A DNA stretch of 64,000 bases, taken from NCBI GenBank assembly GCA_022605955.1, contig JAKCOZ010000007.1, forward strand, positions 34,450,991 to 34,514,990, read 5' to 3'. Source of the DNA: Rallus limicola. Taxonomy: Eukaryota > Chordata > Aves > Gruiformes > Rallidae. This document shows, one piece after another, positions 23,834 through 36,324 of this stretch. Numbering within the stretch: the stretch's first letter is position 1; every line of letters starts with the position of its first letter. Under the pieces are notes generated by a model. That model was not told the origin of the DNA and searched no databases. It saw only the letters and a program-made list of their open reading frames with translations. Position numbers and translations under genes: made by a program.

Positions 23834-24380
23834 GCCCAACCTTCTCTGCCCTGGTCAGGCCCCACCTGGAGTATTGTGTCCAGTTCTGGGCTCCCTGGTA
23901 TAAAAAAAACAGGGACCTCCTGGAGAGAGTCCAGAGAAGGGCTACGAAGATGATTAAGGGCCTGGAACATCTCCCCTATGAGGAAAGGCTGAGTGAGCTG
24001 GGTCTGTTCAGCCTTGAGAAAAGAAGACAAAGGGGGACTTTATTAATGTTTATAAATATCTGAAATGTGGGACACAGAGGTAAACAGCCAACCCCTTTTC
24101 AGTGGTCTGTGGAGACAGGACAAGGGGCAATGGCTTCAAGTTAGAGCACAGGAGGTTCCGCTCCAACATGCGGAAGAACTTTTCCCCAGTGAGGGTGACA
24201 GAGCCTGGGACAGGCTGCCCAGGGAGGTGGTGGAGTCTCCTTCTCTGGAGATATTCAGGATCCATCTGGACGCTGACCTGTGTGACCTGTCCTAGGGAAC
24301 CTGCTTTGGCAGGGGGGTTGGACATGATGATCTCTTGAAGTCCCTTCCAACCCCTACAATACTGTGAATCTGTGATTCTT
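23834..24380 (+). mobile_element. CR1 LINE 3' end, 5'-truncated
   Basis: The plus strand reads the ORF2 C-terminal region (CTGGTCAGGCCCCACCTGGA, then CTCCTGGAGAGAGTCCAGAG and GAAAAGAAGACAAAGGGG), followed by the 3' UTR and the tail ending TGTGAATCTGTGATTCTT at 24380. The block order matches the [15 protein letters not shown] and F-S-L-E-K segments of the copy at 8561-9116. Small indels break the frame. Its GGAACCTGCTTTGGCAGG 3' UTR word is shared with the copy at 50471, suggesting the same subfamily. Confidence 0.96.
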
Positions 24381-25511
24381 CCCTCCCCCCTTCATTCATC
24401 ATTCCTCATTGCAATGGCAAAAAATGGGGAATGTTTTCATAGTCCTCTTTTTCTTCCCCATTTTTTTTTTCCATGGTAACATGTAAAAAGATGAAAACAA
24501 AGGCTCTAAAAAGTTCAAACCATTGGAAAGAACACTCAAAATCTGCTATATAAAAATAAAACCAGTAAAGGGCACTAAGGAAATGAGCTGTCACCTAAAG
24601 ACATCCCCATGGTGGGAGTGTAGCTGCTGGCTCTGTCATTTGTCAGAAATACGTGGAAACTCCAGGTAACCTTGAAGAGACAACTAGAAGTTGCACTATA
24701 GACAATAAACACCAGTAGTAAGAAAATGCTTCTGTGTGGAGGAAAGGCTGACAAGGTTTTCAGGTCATCAGCGGTGTGCAAAGGGCCGGGTTAGGAGGAC
24801 ACCTTGGACAGGCTTGTTCTCCCTTTGCCACTAAAGACTCCTTCAGATTCCTATCTAAAAAAGGGTGATAAAGATGCCTCTGCAGTGTATTGTATTTGGC
24901 CTGTTGCAGAAAATTTAAATAACAAACACAACATGTGACTTCCAAATATTACTAAACACTATGACAAATCCTGCGATGATCACCAGACTGGTTTAGCAAT
25001 TATGGGTTGTTTTTTTTTTAAAAATAAATGTGATGTTCACATCATCCAAGTCTTTGGAAGTCATAAGAGCAGTAACTTTAATAATTTTTTACAAATTAAG
25101 ACTAGATGCATACATTAAAAAGAAAAGAAACAAAACAGTGCCAAATTTCTTGTCAATCCCTTATCACTAAGGAGTTGAACATTTAAAAGTATGGATGGGT
25201 GCCATGTGTCATAGACATGTGAGAATCAACACTGCTATAAATGCTACAAACTTTATATACTATAAGCAATGTGTATTTGTATATAGCATAGACCAGGGCT
25301 ATCAGCCAAGGGAGCTTTAGTGGTGTCTGGGAAACAAAAGGACACTGGGAAGAAGAAAAAAAAAAGCTATTTCTAATTCTAATTATAGGTTTTGGAAATA
25401 GGAGGTGACCATCATAGCAACATGTGTATGACAACAAAAATAAACTCAAAGCCAGATCTTTCCCCACAACTGTAATCCTTCAGGTCATTGGATTTTTATG
25501 TGCATGCCCTG
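24381..25511. other. Unique non-coding sequence between CR1 copies
   Basis: AT-rich single-copy sequence with short T runs at about 24460 and 25010. Short minus-strand frames show no domain. Nothing else was recognised. Confidence 0.5.
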
Positions 25512-25822
25512 CCTACAATTACCTGAAGGGAGGTTGTAGAGAGGTGGGTGATGGTCTTTTCCGCCAAGTGACAGGAGGTAGGACAAGGGGAAATGGCATA
25601 GAGCTGTGCCAGGGCAGGGTCAGACTAGATGTTAGGGAAAAAAATCACTGAAAGAGTTCTCAGGATCTGGAACAGGCTGCCCAGGGAGGGGGTTGAGTAC
25701 CCTTTAAAAAAAGGGTAGATCAGGTACTTAGGGATATGGTTTAGTTTAGGACAGGAATGGTTGGACTTGATGATCTTAAAGGTCTTTTCCGACCTTGTGA
25801 TTTTGTGATTCTGTGATTCTGT
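25512..25822 (+). mobile_element. CR1 LINE 3' UTR fragment
   Basis: Plus-strand CR1 3' region. ACCTGAAGGGAGGTTGTAGA, GTGACAGGAGGTAGGACAAG and GGAACAGGCTGCCCAGGGAG are followed by GGTTGGACTTGATGATCTTA and a tail with GTGATTTTGTGATTCTGTG to 25822. There is no coding sequence. It differs in subfamily words from the copy ending at 24380 and is closer to those at 28898 and 54230. Confidence 0.95.
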
Positions 25823-26734
25823 ATATACATATGTGGTCCAAATCCAAACCCTCAAATTCTGCTGAGGAAACTGGGCTGAGAAACAAAGCTCTTTCAGTGC
25901 TTCTGCAGGAGGTGGTGGCTGCCTTCATCCCACTCTCACTTGCTGTGAGAACCTCTACAAGTGAAACACTCATCCTGGCTAAGTCAGGATATCTCACTTG
26001 TGCTGTGCTATCATCAGCTTCAAATGCTGCAGTGTTTTCCTGACCACGTATCTATTTTAGGGCTATAAAGCACATCTGTGGAAGAGCGTCATACGACAAC
26101 AAACTTGAATTAATCCTCTTTCTGAATTACTCCTGTTGAGGTAAACATCCTGCTTTCCCACCTTTTAATTGCAGCACAAGCTGACTCACTAGCTTTGGGC
26201 TTCAGAAGGAGGCACTTATATCTCCTGGTGCTCAGGGCAACCACTCGGTTATGTTCATGTGGTACTTCTCATACAAATGTGGGATCATGACTTTTCCTCA
26301 TGTGAAGGTCAGATGAGGGATCTGCTATTCAGTCTTTGGTTACTCAGTGACTAAAGGCCAAGGGTTTATAACCTGTTCCTAACACCCTAACACCTTCTGT
26401 GCAGCCTTTCTTGTGCCTGGGGCCCAGAGCACGCTCTGCTCCAGTGGTGCCCATGAAGTTTGGTGTGGCTTGCCCCTTCCAATCCCTGCTTCCCTAGGAA
26501 GTAGATTGATTTTGTTAATGAAGATTCATTAAGCCGATGGATGGATAGTGCTGAGTTCAAGCTCTTACGCTGCCCTTGGTCAACTCACCCAGGCTTCATT
26601 TAAACTGGGCAACCCCAAGGGACTTCTGAACTGCTGTCTAGCATTTTGGCTTCATCCCAACCTGGAGCAAGACACTAACCTCACTCCCCTCATATGCTGC
26701 AATGAGGTGTCCTCTCAGCAACCTGGTCTCCAAA
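25823..26734. other. Unique non-coding sequence
   Basis: Single-copy sequence between two CR1 pieces. Short frames only and nothing recognised. Confidence 0.5.
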
Positions 26735-26869
26735 CTAGACAAACCCAGAGTCCTTAGCCACTCATAGGACATTACTTCCAGCCCTTTCACCAGCTTTGTT
26801 GCCTTCCTCTGGACGTGTTCAAGTAGCTTAACATCTTTCTTAAATGGTGAGACCCAGAAGTATGCACAG
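26735..26869 (-). mobile_element. Short internal CR1 fragment
   Basis: On the plus strand, AGAGTCCTTAGCCACTCATA, CCCTTTCACCAGCTTTGTTG, CCTTCCTCTGGACGTGTTCA and GAGACCCAGAAGTATGCACA correspond to the reverse complement of the CR1 ORF2 C-terminal region. That is the segment encoding the F-S-L-E-K and E-R-V-Q region. Both ends are lost and divergence is high, so this is an old relic. Confidence 0.85.
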
Positions 26870-28897
26870 AAAAATCAAGTGCAAGCTTGACTCCTAAAGC
26901 AACACAATTACAAACGTATCTCTGCCTCAGTTCTCATGTACAATCAGGGATAATTGCGATTTATGGCCTTACAACACATGACTCAGGTGCACTTCAGGTC
27001 ACAGTCTGCATAGATGCTTCAGGGATGGGATCTCTAAGGGCTAAGCATGAGTTGTGGGGATGGGATGCCATCTAACATTTCTACCGTTATGGGTCTAGTG
27101 GTCAAATTGGTTCTTCACTGTGTAGGAAACTAGAGAAAATGTTTTTTTGTGGGCTGGATAACATATTTTTTCCCTCTCTTGCTTCAACACTTCATACATA
27201 CTCAGTATGAAAACTTGATTTTGTCTCATAAAACTAAAAAGGTTTGGAAGATAATAACATTCTTGTCTGGGGGACATCCAAACTGAATGATTTTTAAAAT
27301 GGTCCTGAAATCAAGAGCCACTGCTGTATGCTGAGTGCAAAGAGAGAGGAATATTAACTTCTGTGGGAGGAGGAGCTGTACCTTAAAAAAAGGTTTCTAT
27401 TGAATGCAAAGCTGGTTTGGAAAGCTCAGATAATTGGAAACACATGTTCCTGGCTGCAGATGTACAGCCCATAAACTGTAGAAGAAAAATAATAAAAGAA
27501 AAAGGAGATAGAATGTTTGAAAATACAGGGAGAGAAGTCAACTTTATACAACTTGTTTATAGTGACTATACCCGAAATACTGTTTCGCTTCGTTATTAGC
27601 CTTAAGAACACAAATATGCGGGCAGACTTTCTGGTGTGCACCAACTTCATATTAGAATAGAGATCCCAGGTATGTTGGATGATAGTATTACATAAGGAGA
27701 ATATTTTAGTAAACTATCTGAACAAAGATGACTCATAGCGATACAGATGAATATTTTATTTTAAACACAAAATGTGAATTACTTAGCACCTAAAAATAAC
27801 ACGCCCCCCCCTTTTAACTTTCAATGAACTGTGTTGACGTTGCAGGAGTTTCTAACTTTTTTCAGTACGGCAAATCATCCATCTTTTGTAGTCTGTTAAC
27901 ACAAATATCTCTTTTCAGGCCAAAGCTTTGAAACTAAAGCACACATAAACCCCCTCACACCCACGCTCCCTTCAGTTTGCAGCTTTTTAGTTCCGCCTCT
28001 CTCCCTTCTTGGGTAGTAAAAGCCACAGGAGGAAGGAAAGGCTGTGAAAGTCTGTGCAGGAAAATGAATATTTGGTGGATGCTGCAGAATACTCTAGACC
28101 ATAGCTGTGCTGTAAGAGAGCATGGATCAGTCACTTAAGGCTGTGTGGGCAGAGCTGTTGCCAACCCATCTTTTCCCCACCTTTGGCCACAAAATTTCTT
28201 CCCATTGCTGTTGGAGAGGCGGATATGTGTTTCCCTCTCCTTAAATCATCATTGATTTTCCTTCCCTCAGTTCTCAGCGAGGGTGAGTTTTGCAGCTTTT
28301 GGATGTTTGTGCACTGGCCAGGTTGTGGTCTACGTTGGTCCTAGTCAGCTCTGGGCTGGCAAATCCTTTGTACCAAAGGTGTCTTGGGAAATTTTTGTCA
28401 TCAAAACCTAAATTTGTATGCATTTATGCTGGCTGTCAAAGATGTGAAAGTCACATATCTGCCTGAAAAGCCATTTTACAGTCAAATTTTAAGTTCTAAT
28501 GGAGAGAAGGAGTGAAGTTTCATGAACAAGGCCTCCACAGTGCTATAACATGGGGGTGAGGAGAGGAGGTGGAAAAGGAGCTTTCCTTGCAACTTCATGA
28601 TCTTGAATGACTCAAGCTTTTAAACTTCCAGAAAGAAATAGTTATTTCAAATAAATCAGCCTGAAACAGACAGCTAAGGTACAAAATGTGGCACAAGTAG
28701 ATACAGTTTAATGAACTAATTTTCTCAGTGTTTTGTAATGGAAAAGGCCATTTTATTAATCCATGGTGCTTCCCGTTAAGGACTGTCATCCAAAGGCCAC
28801 TAGAGTCACTAGACATCTGTGAGGGGTCACATAGCTGGATCATTCAGTGCTGTGGGTTTTATTTCATTTATGGGGAATAGAACATATTAACTGGGCT
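26870..28897. other. Unique non-coding sequence
   Basis: No gene or interspersed repeat recognised. Frames at 26887-27075, 27417-27650 and 28595-28843 have no domains. Confidence 0.5.
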
Positions 28898-29281
28898 GAT
28901 TAAGGGGTCTGGAGAACATGTCTTAGGAAGAGAGGCTGAGGGAGTTGGGGCTGTTCAGCCTGGAGAAGAGGAGGCTCAGGGGAGACCTTGTCTTCCAGCT
29001 ACCTGAGGTCTCTACAGCTACCTGAAAGGAGGTTGTAGGTTCAAGTTGCACCAGGGGAGGTTCAGATTGGATATTAGAAATAATTTCTTCACCAAAAGAG
29101 TGGTGAAGCATTGGAACAAGCTGCCCAAGGAGGTGGTGGAATCATTGTCCCTGGAGCTGTTCAAAATACAGGCAGATGTGGTGCTTCAGGAGATGGTCTA
29201 GAGGTTATGGTGGTGTGGTGCTGATGGTTGGACTTAATGATCTTGAAGGTCTTTTCCAACCATGGTGATTATATGATACTA
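28898..29281 (+). mobile_element. CR1 LINE 3' end, truncated
   Basis: Plus strand: GGGGTCTGGAGAACATGTCT, GAGGCTGAGGGAGTTGGGGC, TTCAGCCTGGAGAAGAGGAG, GGTTCAGATTGGATATTAGA, CTGCCCAAGGAGGTGGTGGA and GATGGTTGGACTTAATGATC are typical of CR1 from the end of ORF2 through the 3' UTR. The tail is degenerate (GGTGATTATATGATACTATAT). A short internal deletion removes part of the segment before the CACCAGGGGAGG word. Confidence 0.95.
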
Positions 29282-32064
29282 TATGCTGGTCCAAGAAAAT
29301 ACTTTGACACATCAAAAGCCATTTCTAACACTGCATCTCAGGATTAGCATAATTTTGCATTTCACATATTTATTTTCCTCACTTTGCTAATGCTACTCAG
29401 TTCTCTTCATCATGGGACACCTTAACTGTGTGGTTTAATGCTTTTTCTTCTGCTAGAAGCCAGGTAAACTATCTTCTCATGAAAAAAATGAAAGGATCCT
29501 TTGGAGTATAGAGAGAAATAGATGTGTGCTGTGGGATCTTGAAATGCAATGACCAGGGTTTATTTTATTCCAGTAAGAGAAGAAACTTATTCCCACGCCC
29601 ACAGGTGTTTTCCAGCTTTTCTGCAGTGAGCTCCACATCTCAATAAAGAAACTGCTCCATGGGCACTTATCCTCTGAGTCATTGTGTAACATCCCTGTGG
29701 CAATTGTACATTACATGGAAAACCATACTGAAAAAGCATCTGTGCCTCTTTTTAAGAGGTTTTTAGAGGAATATGGGTATTGACCTTCCTGTAAAAGTTG
29801 ACCATGGTTTCTACTTTTGCTGTTTATCTCATCTCTTCTCCTTCCCTTGGCTCTGTTCCTCTCAACTGACATCCAGGATGAAAGCCAGCATACTGCAGGC
29901 ACAGTGAGCTCACCAATGTGCTGTGGAGCACAGCTAAGGAATCTCCATCCCAGTCTTTTTCTACTGTGAAGTTTCGGTGTGACATGCAAAGTGCTAACAG
30001 GATCACAGATCATATTTAATATGCAAAATACAAGAAAGGCAAGTCAACACCCTCAGTGATTACTTAAGAGAGAGCTTTGCAGCCAAGTATAACACCTCTC
30101 CTGCTGTATTTTTCCAGGATCATTTGCCCTGTTCTTGCAGAAACAACAGGATGGCACTGGGACCTGAACTCTGACTCTCTGCTGTGTCTGCTGTCCTGGA
30201 TGCTGATGCTGCTCTTTCACAACAGCTGAGTTAGATCCAGATGGAAATGTGAGTTATCTTTTCTTTAAAGAAGAAGCATTAACAAAAACCCCTGACACTT
30301 CTCCATAGTTAAGAAGTGGCTTCTGTCATTTCTTGGCATGATAGATTTTAGACTTACTAACATAGTCTAACAGCCTATGGAAGTACCAAATTGTTTCCTG
30401 TTAAGGTAACAGATTCAATTCAAGCATGGTTTTTGGCATTTTCATGTAAAGAATGTTTGAGAAAAGGACTTTTTTCTTGGACTTGTAGAGGTGGGCATGT
30501 TGGAAATTTCAAAACAGAATGATACATAAAGTTGACAATAGCTATGAGTGCCTGGGAAAAATGTCTGCTCCTATCATGCCATGTAGGACAGTCTGGGATA
30601 AGAAAATAATATGACAGTGATTAAAGCTAGAAATGCATGTAGTAGCAGCAGGAAATTCCTATTAGCTGATATCTATCCCAGCTCTCTAGCTACTTAATGT
30701 CAACTTTTGTTGTCAGATTTTTAAATATTTGTTTGTGTTTTCAAGAAGAGATATTAAACCAGTCAAAACATGTATCTGCATGGTTGGTATAAAACAAAAG
30801 AGGAAAACTGAATTGCTGGAAGCAATCCAGGAAAAGCTTTTCATTTGGGCCATTCTCTCTAATTGAGAGGACTTTCATCATTTAATAATATTAATACTAA
30901 CAGCATTAATGATAAACATGGAGAAGGGTCATCTCAGCATTCTTGATCTAAGAAATATGGCAACAACTGCTTTAGAAGAAAGTTACAGAACACAGGAAAA
31001 AGGAAGGAAACAATGGGTAGACTTGACTTCAGATAACCTATGACTTAAATGACTGACTCCTTGTCTGAGCTCTTCCTTTCTGGGAGCTCCTGAGGCTCAA
31101 GAAGGGGTGTGCCACAAGGCATCAGGCGATGGCAGTATTGACTCCAGAGCACTGGAGGAGGTTGGCCAATGCCCAAGATTCAGAAGCCTCTCATGCATGC
31201 TGCACACTGATAACAAGATGCAGTGGATAAATTTTCCTCTCTTTCTTCCATAGGCAGGAGAACACAGCACATACATGATTCACATACGATGCTGTACAAC
31301 GTTCTTAGCTTTTCCCTTAGCTTGGTGTTAGAGCTGAAGCTTTTCAGAGGATTAAAGAGAACCATCTGCATGTAGCAAAATCTCTAGTTGTTCCAACATC
31401 AAGGAATGCTGGGGTGACACTTTTCAGGAGTCAAGCATGCTGAGTAGTATCTGATTTTAATGCAAACCAAAGTGCTGCTCAGTGCAAAGGAAGAAGGCCA
31501 TGTTGTTTCTTTGTGTCATGCTCATTCTTTGAGGGATCATGGGTCATTTGCTGTGTGCAGAGACACCTTCCCTCACCATTCAGAACTGCAGCAGCTGCTT
31601 ATCGGTGTTCAGAAATGCAACCAAGAGCATGAAAGAGTAAGAGTCCATGCTGGGAGGGTGAACCAGAAAGCTGAAATTACAGCAGCTGGATCTTGGCCAA
31701 AAACGCCAGGGCAAAAAATCTACACTCTCCAAAAGAGCTGCTGAGCCTTTCTGTGGCAGTCATGGGCAGGATGTTTGTTTTCCATCTCCTCCAAGGGACA
31801 GCACATCTAGCCACAGTTTCCCATCTCAAAACCATGCAGGGACTTTTGTCCAGGACTGACTCAGAGGAAAGGGTGCTACTTGGTGAATCACTGCATGACT
31901 TCCCCCAATTTGGGGTTTTTCCTTAGAGACCTCACAGCTCACTCTGGAGCCGTCCTGCCTGGCGGATGGGAGTCACTGGGACCACAGGACAAAGAGCATT
32001 GCTGCAGGCAGAGTGCAGAGTGCTTTGCAAGTGCGCTTGTTGGGCCGGGCTGCTCCAGCAAACC
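29282..32064. other. Unique non-coding sequence
   Basis: No gene or repeat recognised. Overlapping short frames at 29477-30013, 31180-31371 and 31460-32160 show no domains. Confidence 0.5.
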
Positions 32065-32162
32065 CGTACACATATGCTTAACTCTACACTTCTGAGGCAT
32101 AATCCCATTAATTTAAATGGGATTACTCATGGGTTTAAATTCCTGCAGGATCAGCACTGAGG
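32065..32162 (+). repeat. Ancient palindromic MITE-like element
   Basis: The centre has a 9-base inverted repeat (AATCCCATT at 32101-32109 and AATGGGATT at 32116-32124). It is flanked by TGCTTAACTCTAC on the left and TACTCATGGGTTTAAA and CTGCAGGATCAG on the right. This order matches decayed amniote palindromes that pair 'ACTCATG' with 'CATGAGT' around an 'ATCCCATT' core. No coding capacity. Confidence 0.65.
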
Positions 32163-35100
32163 TCTGTTGCTGCAGCTGCCGGGGGCAGCACAATTAATGG
32201 TGTAACAGGAGTTTTGCTCGTTCTGGAACTGAAGGCTGCCTTGCTGAACATCGGCACTGTCCATACAAAGCCTGAAAAATGAGCCCTTCCTCAGTCCAGA
32301 GGTCTCCTGGATTTTAGATTTGCTTCATCTTCCTTTACTGGGAAACCTGACTTTCTTAAACTGAACTCTGCTATGACTTCTGCCTCTTCTTCATTGTCTA
32401 CAAGAAGATTCTTGTGTCTACCATTACTCATGGGTCACCTTAACTGCCTCGATCAGCAGAGTCTGGTGAACCCCCTCCCCTCTGCTTATCTTCTCTAAAC
32501 AAGCATATTTCCTCCTACTTAACATCTTTCTGCTAATCTCCTCCATCCTGCTGGAGCAGGCTGCCTCTTAAAAGAAATATTATCTCCACTTGCCCTCAGG
32601 TCATTTTGGTCACTGGACCCTACTGCCAGCCCAGGAGCAAACCTGCTCTCTGCAAGGGGAAAGTTAGTCAAATGTCCTAAAAGTGCTGCCTTCCCTTCTG
32701 CTTTTTACACAGAAGGGTAATTTATTGTCTATGTAGTAGCTGCTTTTCTATCTGACATTACCTGACCACTTATATTTTAAATGAATCAATAAGGTTCTGA
32801 AGTTCATGACTTTATTTTAGCAAATTGCTTTAAAAAGAAAAATAAATGAATATTTTGCTTTTAAAGACCCATGCACAATGGGTCTGTATGTGCCTAGCAT
32901 ATACAGATTCAGAAGAGGGGAAGTGAATTTCTTTTGTTTAGCTGCAGGTATTTTAACATTTTGGTTTTATAAAAAAAAAAGTTAAAAAAATATTTCCCAC
33001 TGGAGACCTTTTATGCCAAGTTTAAGCCTGGAGCAACTTTTTTATGGCTCAGTTGCAGTATCCCCTTGAATTTAGGGGTTTATAATGGAAACTCTGACAG
33101 ACCCTTAACTAAAGCACTTGCAGCAGATGTTTCTGTAATGAAAGGGCTGTGTGGAGCAGGCAACGGAGAGCAAACCCTACCTTGTATTTTGCAAAGATTA
33201 CAGATGATTGTGCATGGTTTATAAAGCGACGGTGGCTTTAACACCAAGCCACGACGCTCACACTAGCCTGAGCACCGTGTGTGTGCATACATTAGCATCC
33301 TAGCATGCTGGCAATGTAACCAGCTGTTGATTGCATCTCACTGCCTCTCTTGGTATAGATTTGAAAATACAGGTTGCTTTGCTCTTCTGAGCAGCAATTT
33401 GGCCATCTGGTAGGTGGTGGTAGGTATGCTTTCGTTCAAAGTGCCCCGGAGATGGATGCAATCAGTACTCCGTTAAACAACTTGTCTGAGCAGAAACCAG
33501 ATGTAATCTTCCATTAAATAAGAGGAGCCAGTTTGGCCCACCAGGCTGGTCTTAGCTGTTTCCCTATGCTGTGGTATCTCCAGCAAACCTAGATGGGACA
33601 TCCAGGGGGATGGGTGAAAGGTGAGTGCCTTGGCTGGCTCATGAGCCTTGGGGACAGCGTGCATTTGAGTAGGTCAGGAGACTCTGGGGATGAAACTGGG
33701 CAGAGACTCAGTGAGCCATGTCCTCACAGCACATTGCTAACCTCAGAGACCCAGATGTCTTGGCCCACCATCACTGAAATGTTGAAGTCCATCTTAAAAC
33801 AGAACTATTAAGAAAAAAAAGAGCTCAACTCTATAACTTCAACAGAAGAAGAGGGTTTATATCTAGAAATGTTACCAGAGGGTATTTTGGTTTTTGTTCT
33901 AATCTCCCTGTCAGGGCTCATTAAGTGGAGATCAGAGTCACTGGACCATCATCTGAGGGTGTGCTTGATGGTGCTGAGGAGACCTTGGCAGCCAGCTGCA
34001 AGCCATGAAGCTTGTGGAGCTTTCATAGGCAGGGTGCAAATGGCATTTATATATGTCACACACACATCAATTTGTTCCAAATGCCTTCCTTTTTATGATT
34101 GTGTTTTGCCAGGCTGAATTCCTTTTGGGTGAGCAGCAGCAACAATGTGCAATTAATGTTCTCCTGGTTAACTCTCTACTAATATGCTGTACCCAGAGAA
34201 ATGCAGTCCTTAGGGCTGTATTCATCACTGCCTTGCAGGTAGTTTGCAGTGAAAACTTCACTCTCCTCCATCAATACAGTAAGCAGAGGCTAGTGTTAGT
34301 GCTGAATGACTGAGATGAAACTCTGCTTACAACATCTTCCAAGCAACAGTGGAGAGAAAAAACCCGTCAGGATTGACTTTGACTTTATCAATTCACTTTT
34401 GATATTGGCTGTCATGTTATTTTTGGGCTTAGTTCACATGAAAGCCTGTGGGTTCAGTCATGCTTGCTGTGGTGGGTTTGTCCCTGCCTTCTCCATCACA
34501 TTTCATGCTGCAGTAGATCCAAAAGGACCCCAACTACCCACTGCTCTATGGTGGGCTGCTCTACCCTTGCAGGGTAGCTCGTGACATCGGTGCATCATCC
34601 TTTAAGCTGAGACCTCCATTTTGGCTGAGTTTGCCATTTTAGCTTCCTAGTTATCCACTTTTTGGGTATGACTTGACCGCAGCACTCTCCCCTTTTTCTG
34701 ACTTTGCTTTTTGGTCATCATGGTCCTGGCACAAGGTGAAGCAGTGTCCTTCTTCCCGAGTGTTCCCAAATGACACCTTTGATGCATCTGAGCTGAGATG
34801 GTGCTCCAGCTGCCCCAGGCTTCCCGAGGAGAGCTATGGCTATTAATTCTCTTGGTATAAGCTCAATGTTTTCACCAGCCTTCCCTTATCTTTCTGTGGT
34901 GGAGCTATCTAGAAGTAACAGAGTTTTTTTCTGAGTGAAAGCGGTAAATCTGTTGTAACGGATTCAAATGTAGGAAAGTTATGTTTATCTTTGCTGAGGG
35001 ACAAATAATATAGTTGTAACTGTAAGCACAGAGGAAAGGAAAACCGGAGGAGTGCAGCATAGGAATGGTCTCAGGAGAACGCTACCTCAAGCTTACTCCT

Positions 35101-36193
35101 CATCAGTCACTGTGGCTTAAAGGGATAAACATTTTATGCCTTCCTTCACCTACACCACAGCCGCCTCATCTGCTGGTAAATTTGGGCCTGTTTTTCGCTA
35201 TCCTTAACAGACCCCTAATGATCCTCCTCTGAGGGACCAGTTTTGACTTTTTAGAAGAATTACATTCAGAGGGAATAAGCTGTAATCGAGCGTTCGCTGC
35301 TCAGATTTAGGAACTGCTGATCTCTGATGTGCTGCCAAAATTGACTTTGGGCAAGGCACAGGCGTGCACATCTTAGCTGCCAAAAAAATAAAATCAATGG
35401 CCACTTTGGACTGAAACTTTCAGTAACTCTCTTTCCATGATCAAAAATGCAGATAGCCGAATTTAAGCTCACAAAAGTAGCATGGTCATTAAAATACACT
35501 GATGTTGTGTAAGTGCTATATACGCTGTTTTAATGGGAAAGACCTGACAGTGTATTCTGCTTGTTCTTTAAGTGAATGATAGTTGCATCCAACCTGAGCG
35601 ATCAATACTAGGTCAAATCTGACCCGCAGCAGTGAGTAGTGAGTAGCTACTTTCATTACTTATGAATATTATATTTATTTCGCCCAGAGTAATGCTTTCC
35701 TCCGTGATCAGTATTTTAACCTCCTCTTCCACTTCTTGGCAGAAGGCTGTGCAGGTTGCCAGAGGAGTTTGAGTGAACTCATCCATCCATTTGCTGGCCA
35801 TTTAAAATGCTGGATGCCTTCTGGTCTTCTTGCTAAGGCTCATGTATGAACAATAAATTAGTTGAGAGTGCACAGTGACATAATCTGAAACTTTATGTGT
35901 GCCTATTTAAGACCATCCATAAAAAGGTCTTAGGGTATTGCAGGAGTTGAGGGTGTGTTACTGCATTTGGTCTGTACGAAGGGAGTCCAAGGCACAGAGC
36001 GGTAGGGAATAAAACCCTTTTAGTGATCAACCTTTTAGAGCATGAGTGGTAATGGTAGATTTTAATTAGCAACATCATCTCAGCTTGTGATATCATTATC
36101 TTCAACAATTTATTGTATTGATGCAGTTCATGATAGCAAAGGGGCTATGAAAAATGAGGACAAAGGGTTAATTTCTGGCTGTCTTTAAGCTGA
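32163..36193. other. Unique non-coding sequence
   Basis: No gene or interspersed repeat recognised. Segments at about 33130-33310 and 35230-35300 keep isolated CpGs and may contain constrained non-coding sequence. Frames at 33593-34584 lack domains. Confidence 0.45.
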
Positions 36194-36324
36194 TGGCAGA
36201 ACTCCCAATGACTTCAAAGGGTGAAAATCTCAGTTTTCAGCTGGTGTAAGTTGACATATCTCCATATACTTCAATAAAATCAATGAAGCCTTGATGATTT
36301 ATTGCAAGTGAGAATCCAGCCCTA
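36194..36324 (+). repeat. Adjacent ancient MITE-like fragments
   Basis: GGCAGAACTCCCAATGACTT at 36195 is followed by CAGCTGGTGTAAGTTGACAT at 36238, CTCCATATACTTCAATAAAA, and GAGAATCCAGCCCT at the right edge. Both blocks resemble arms of amniote palindromic fossils ('ACTCCCATTGACTTCAATGGG' and 'CTGGTGTAAATTG ... ATCTGGCCCT'). High divergence limits family naming. Confidence 0.6.
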
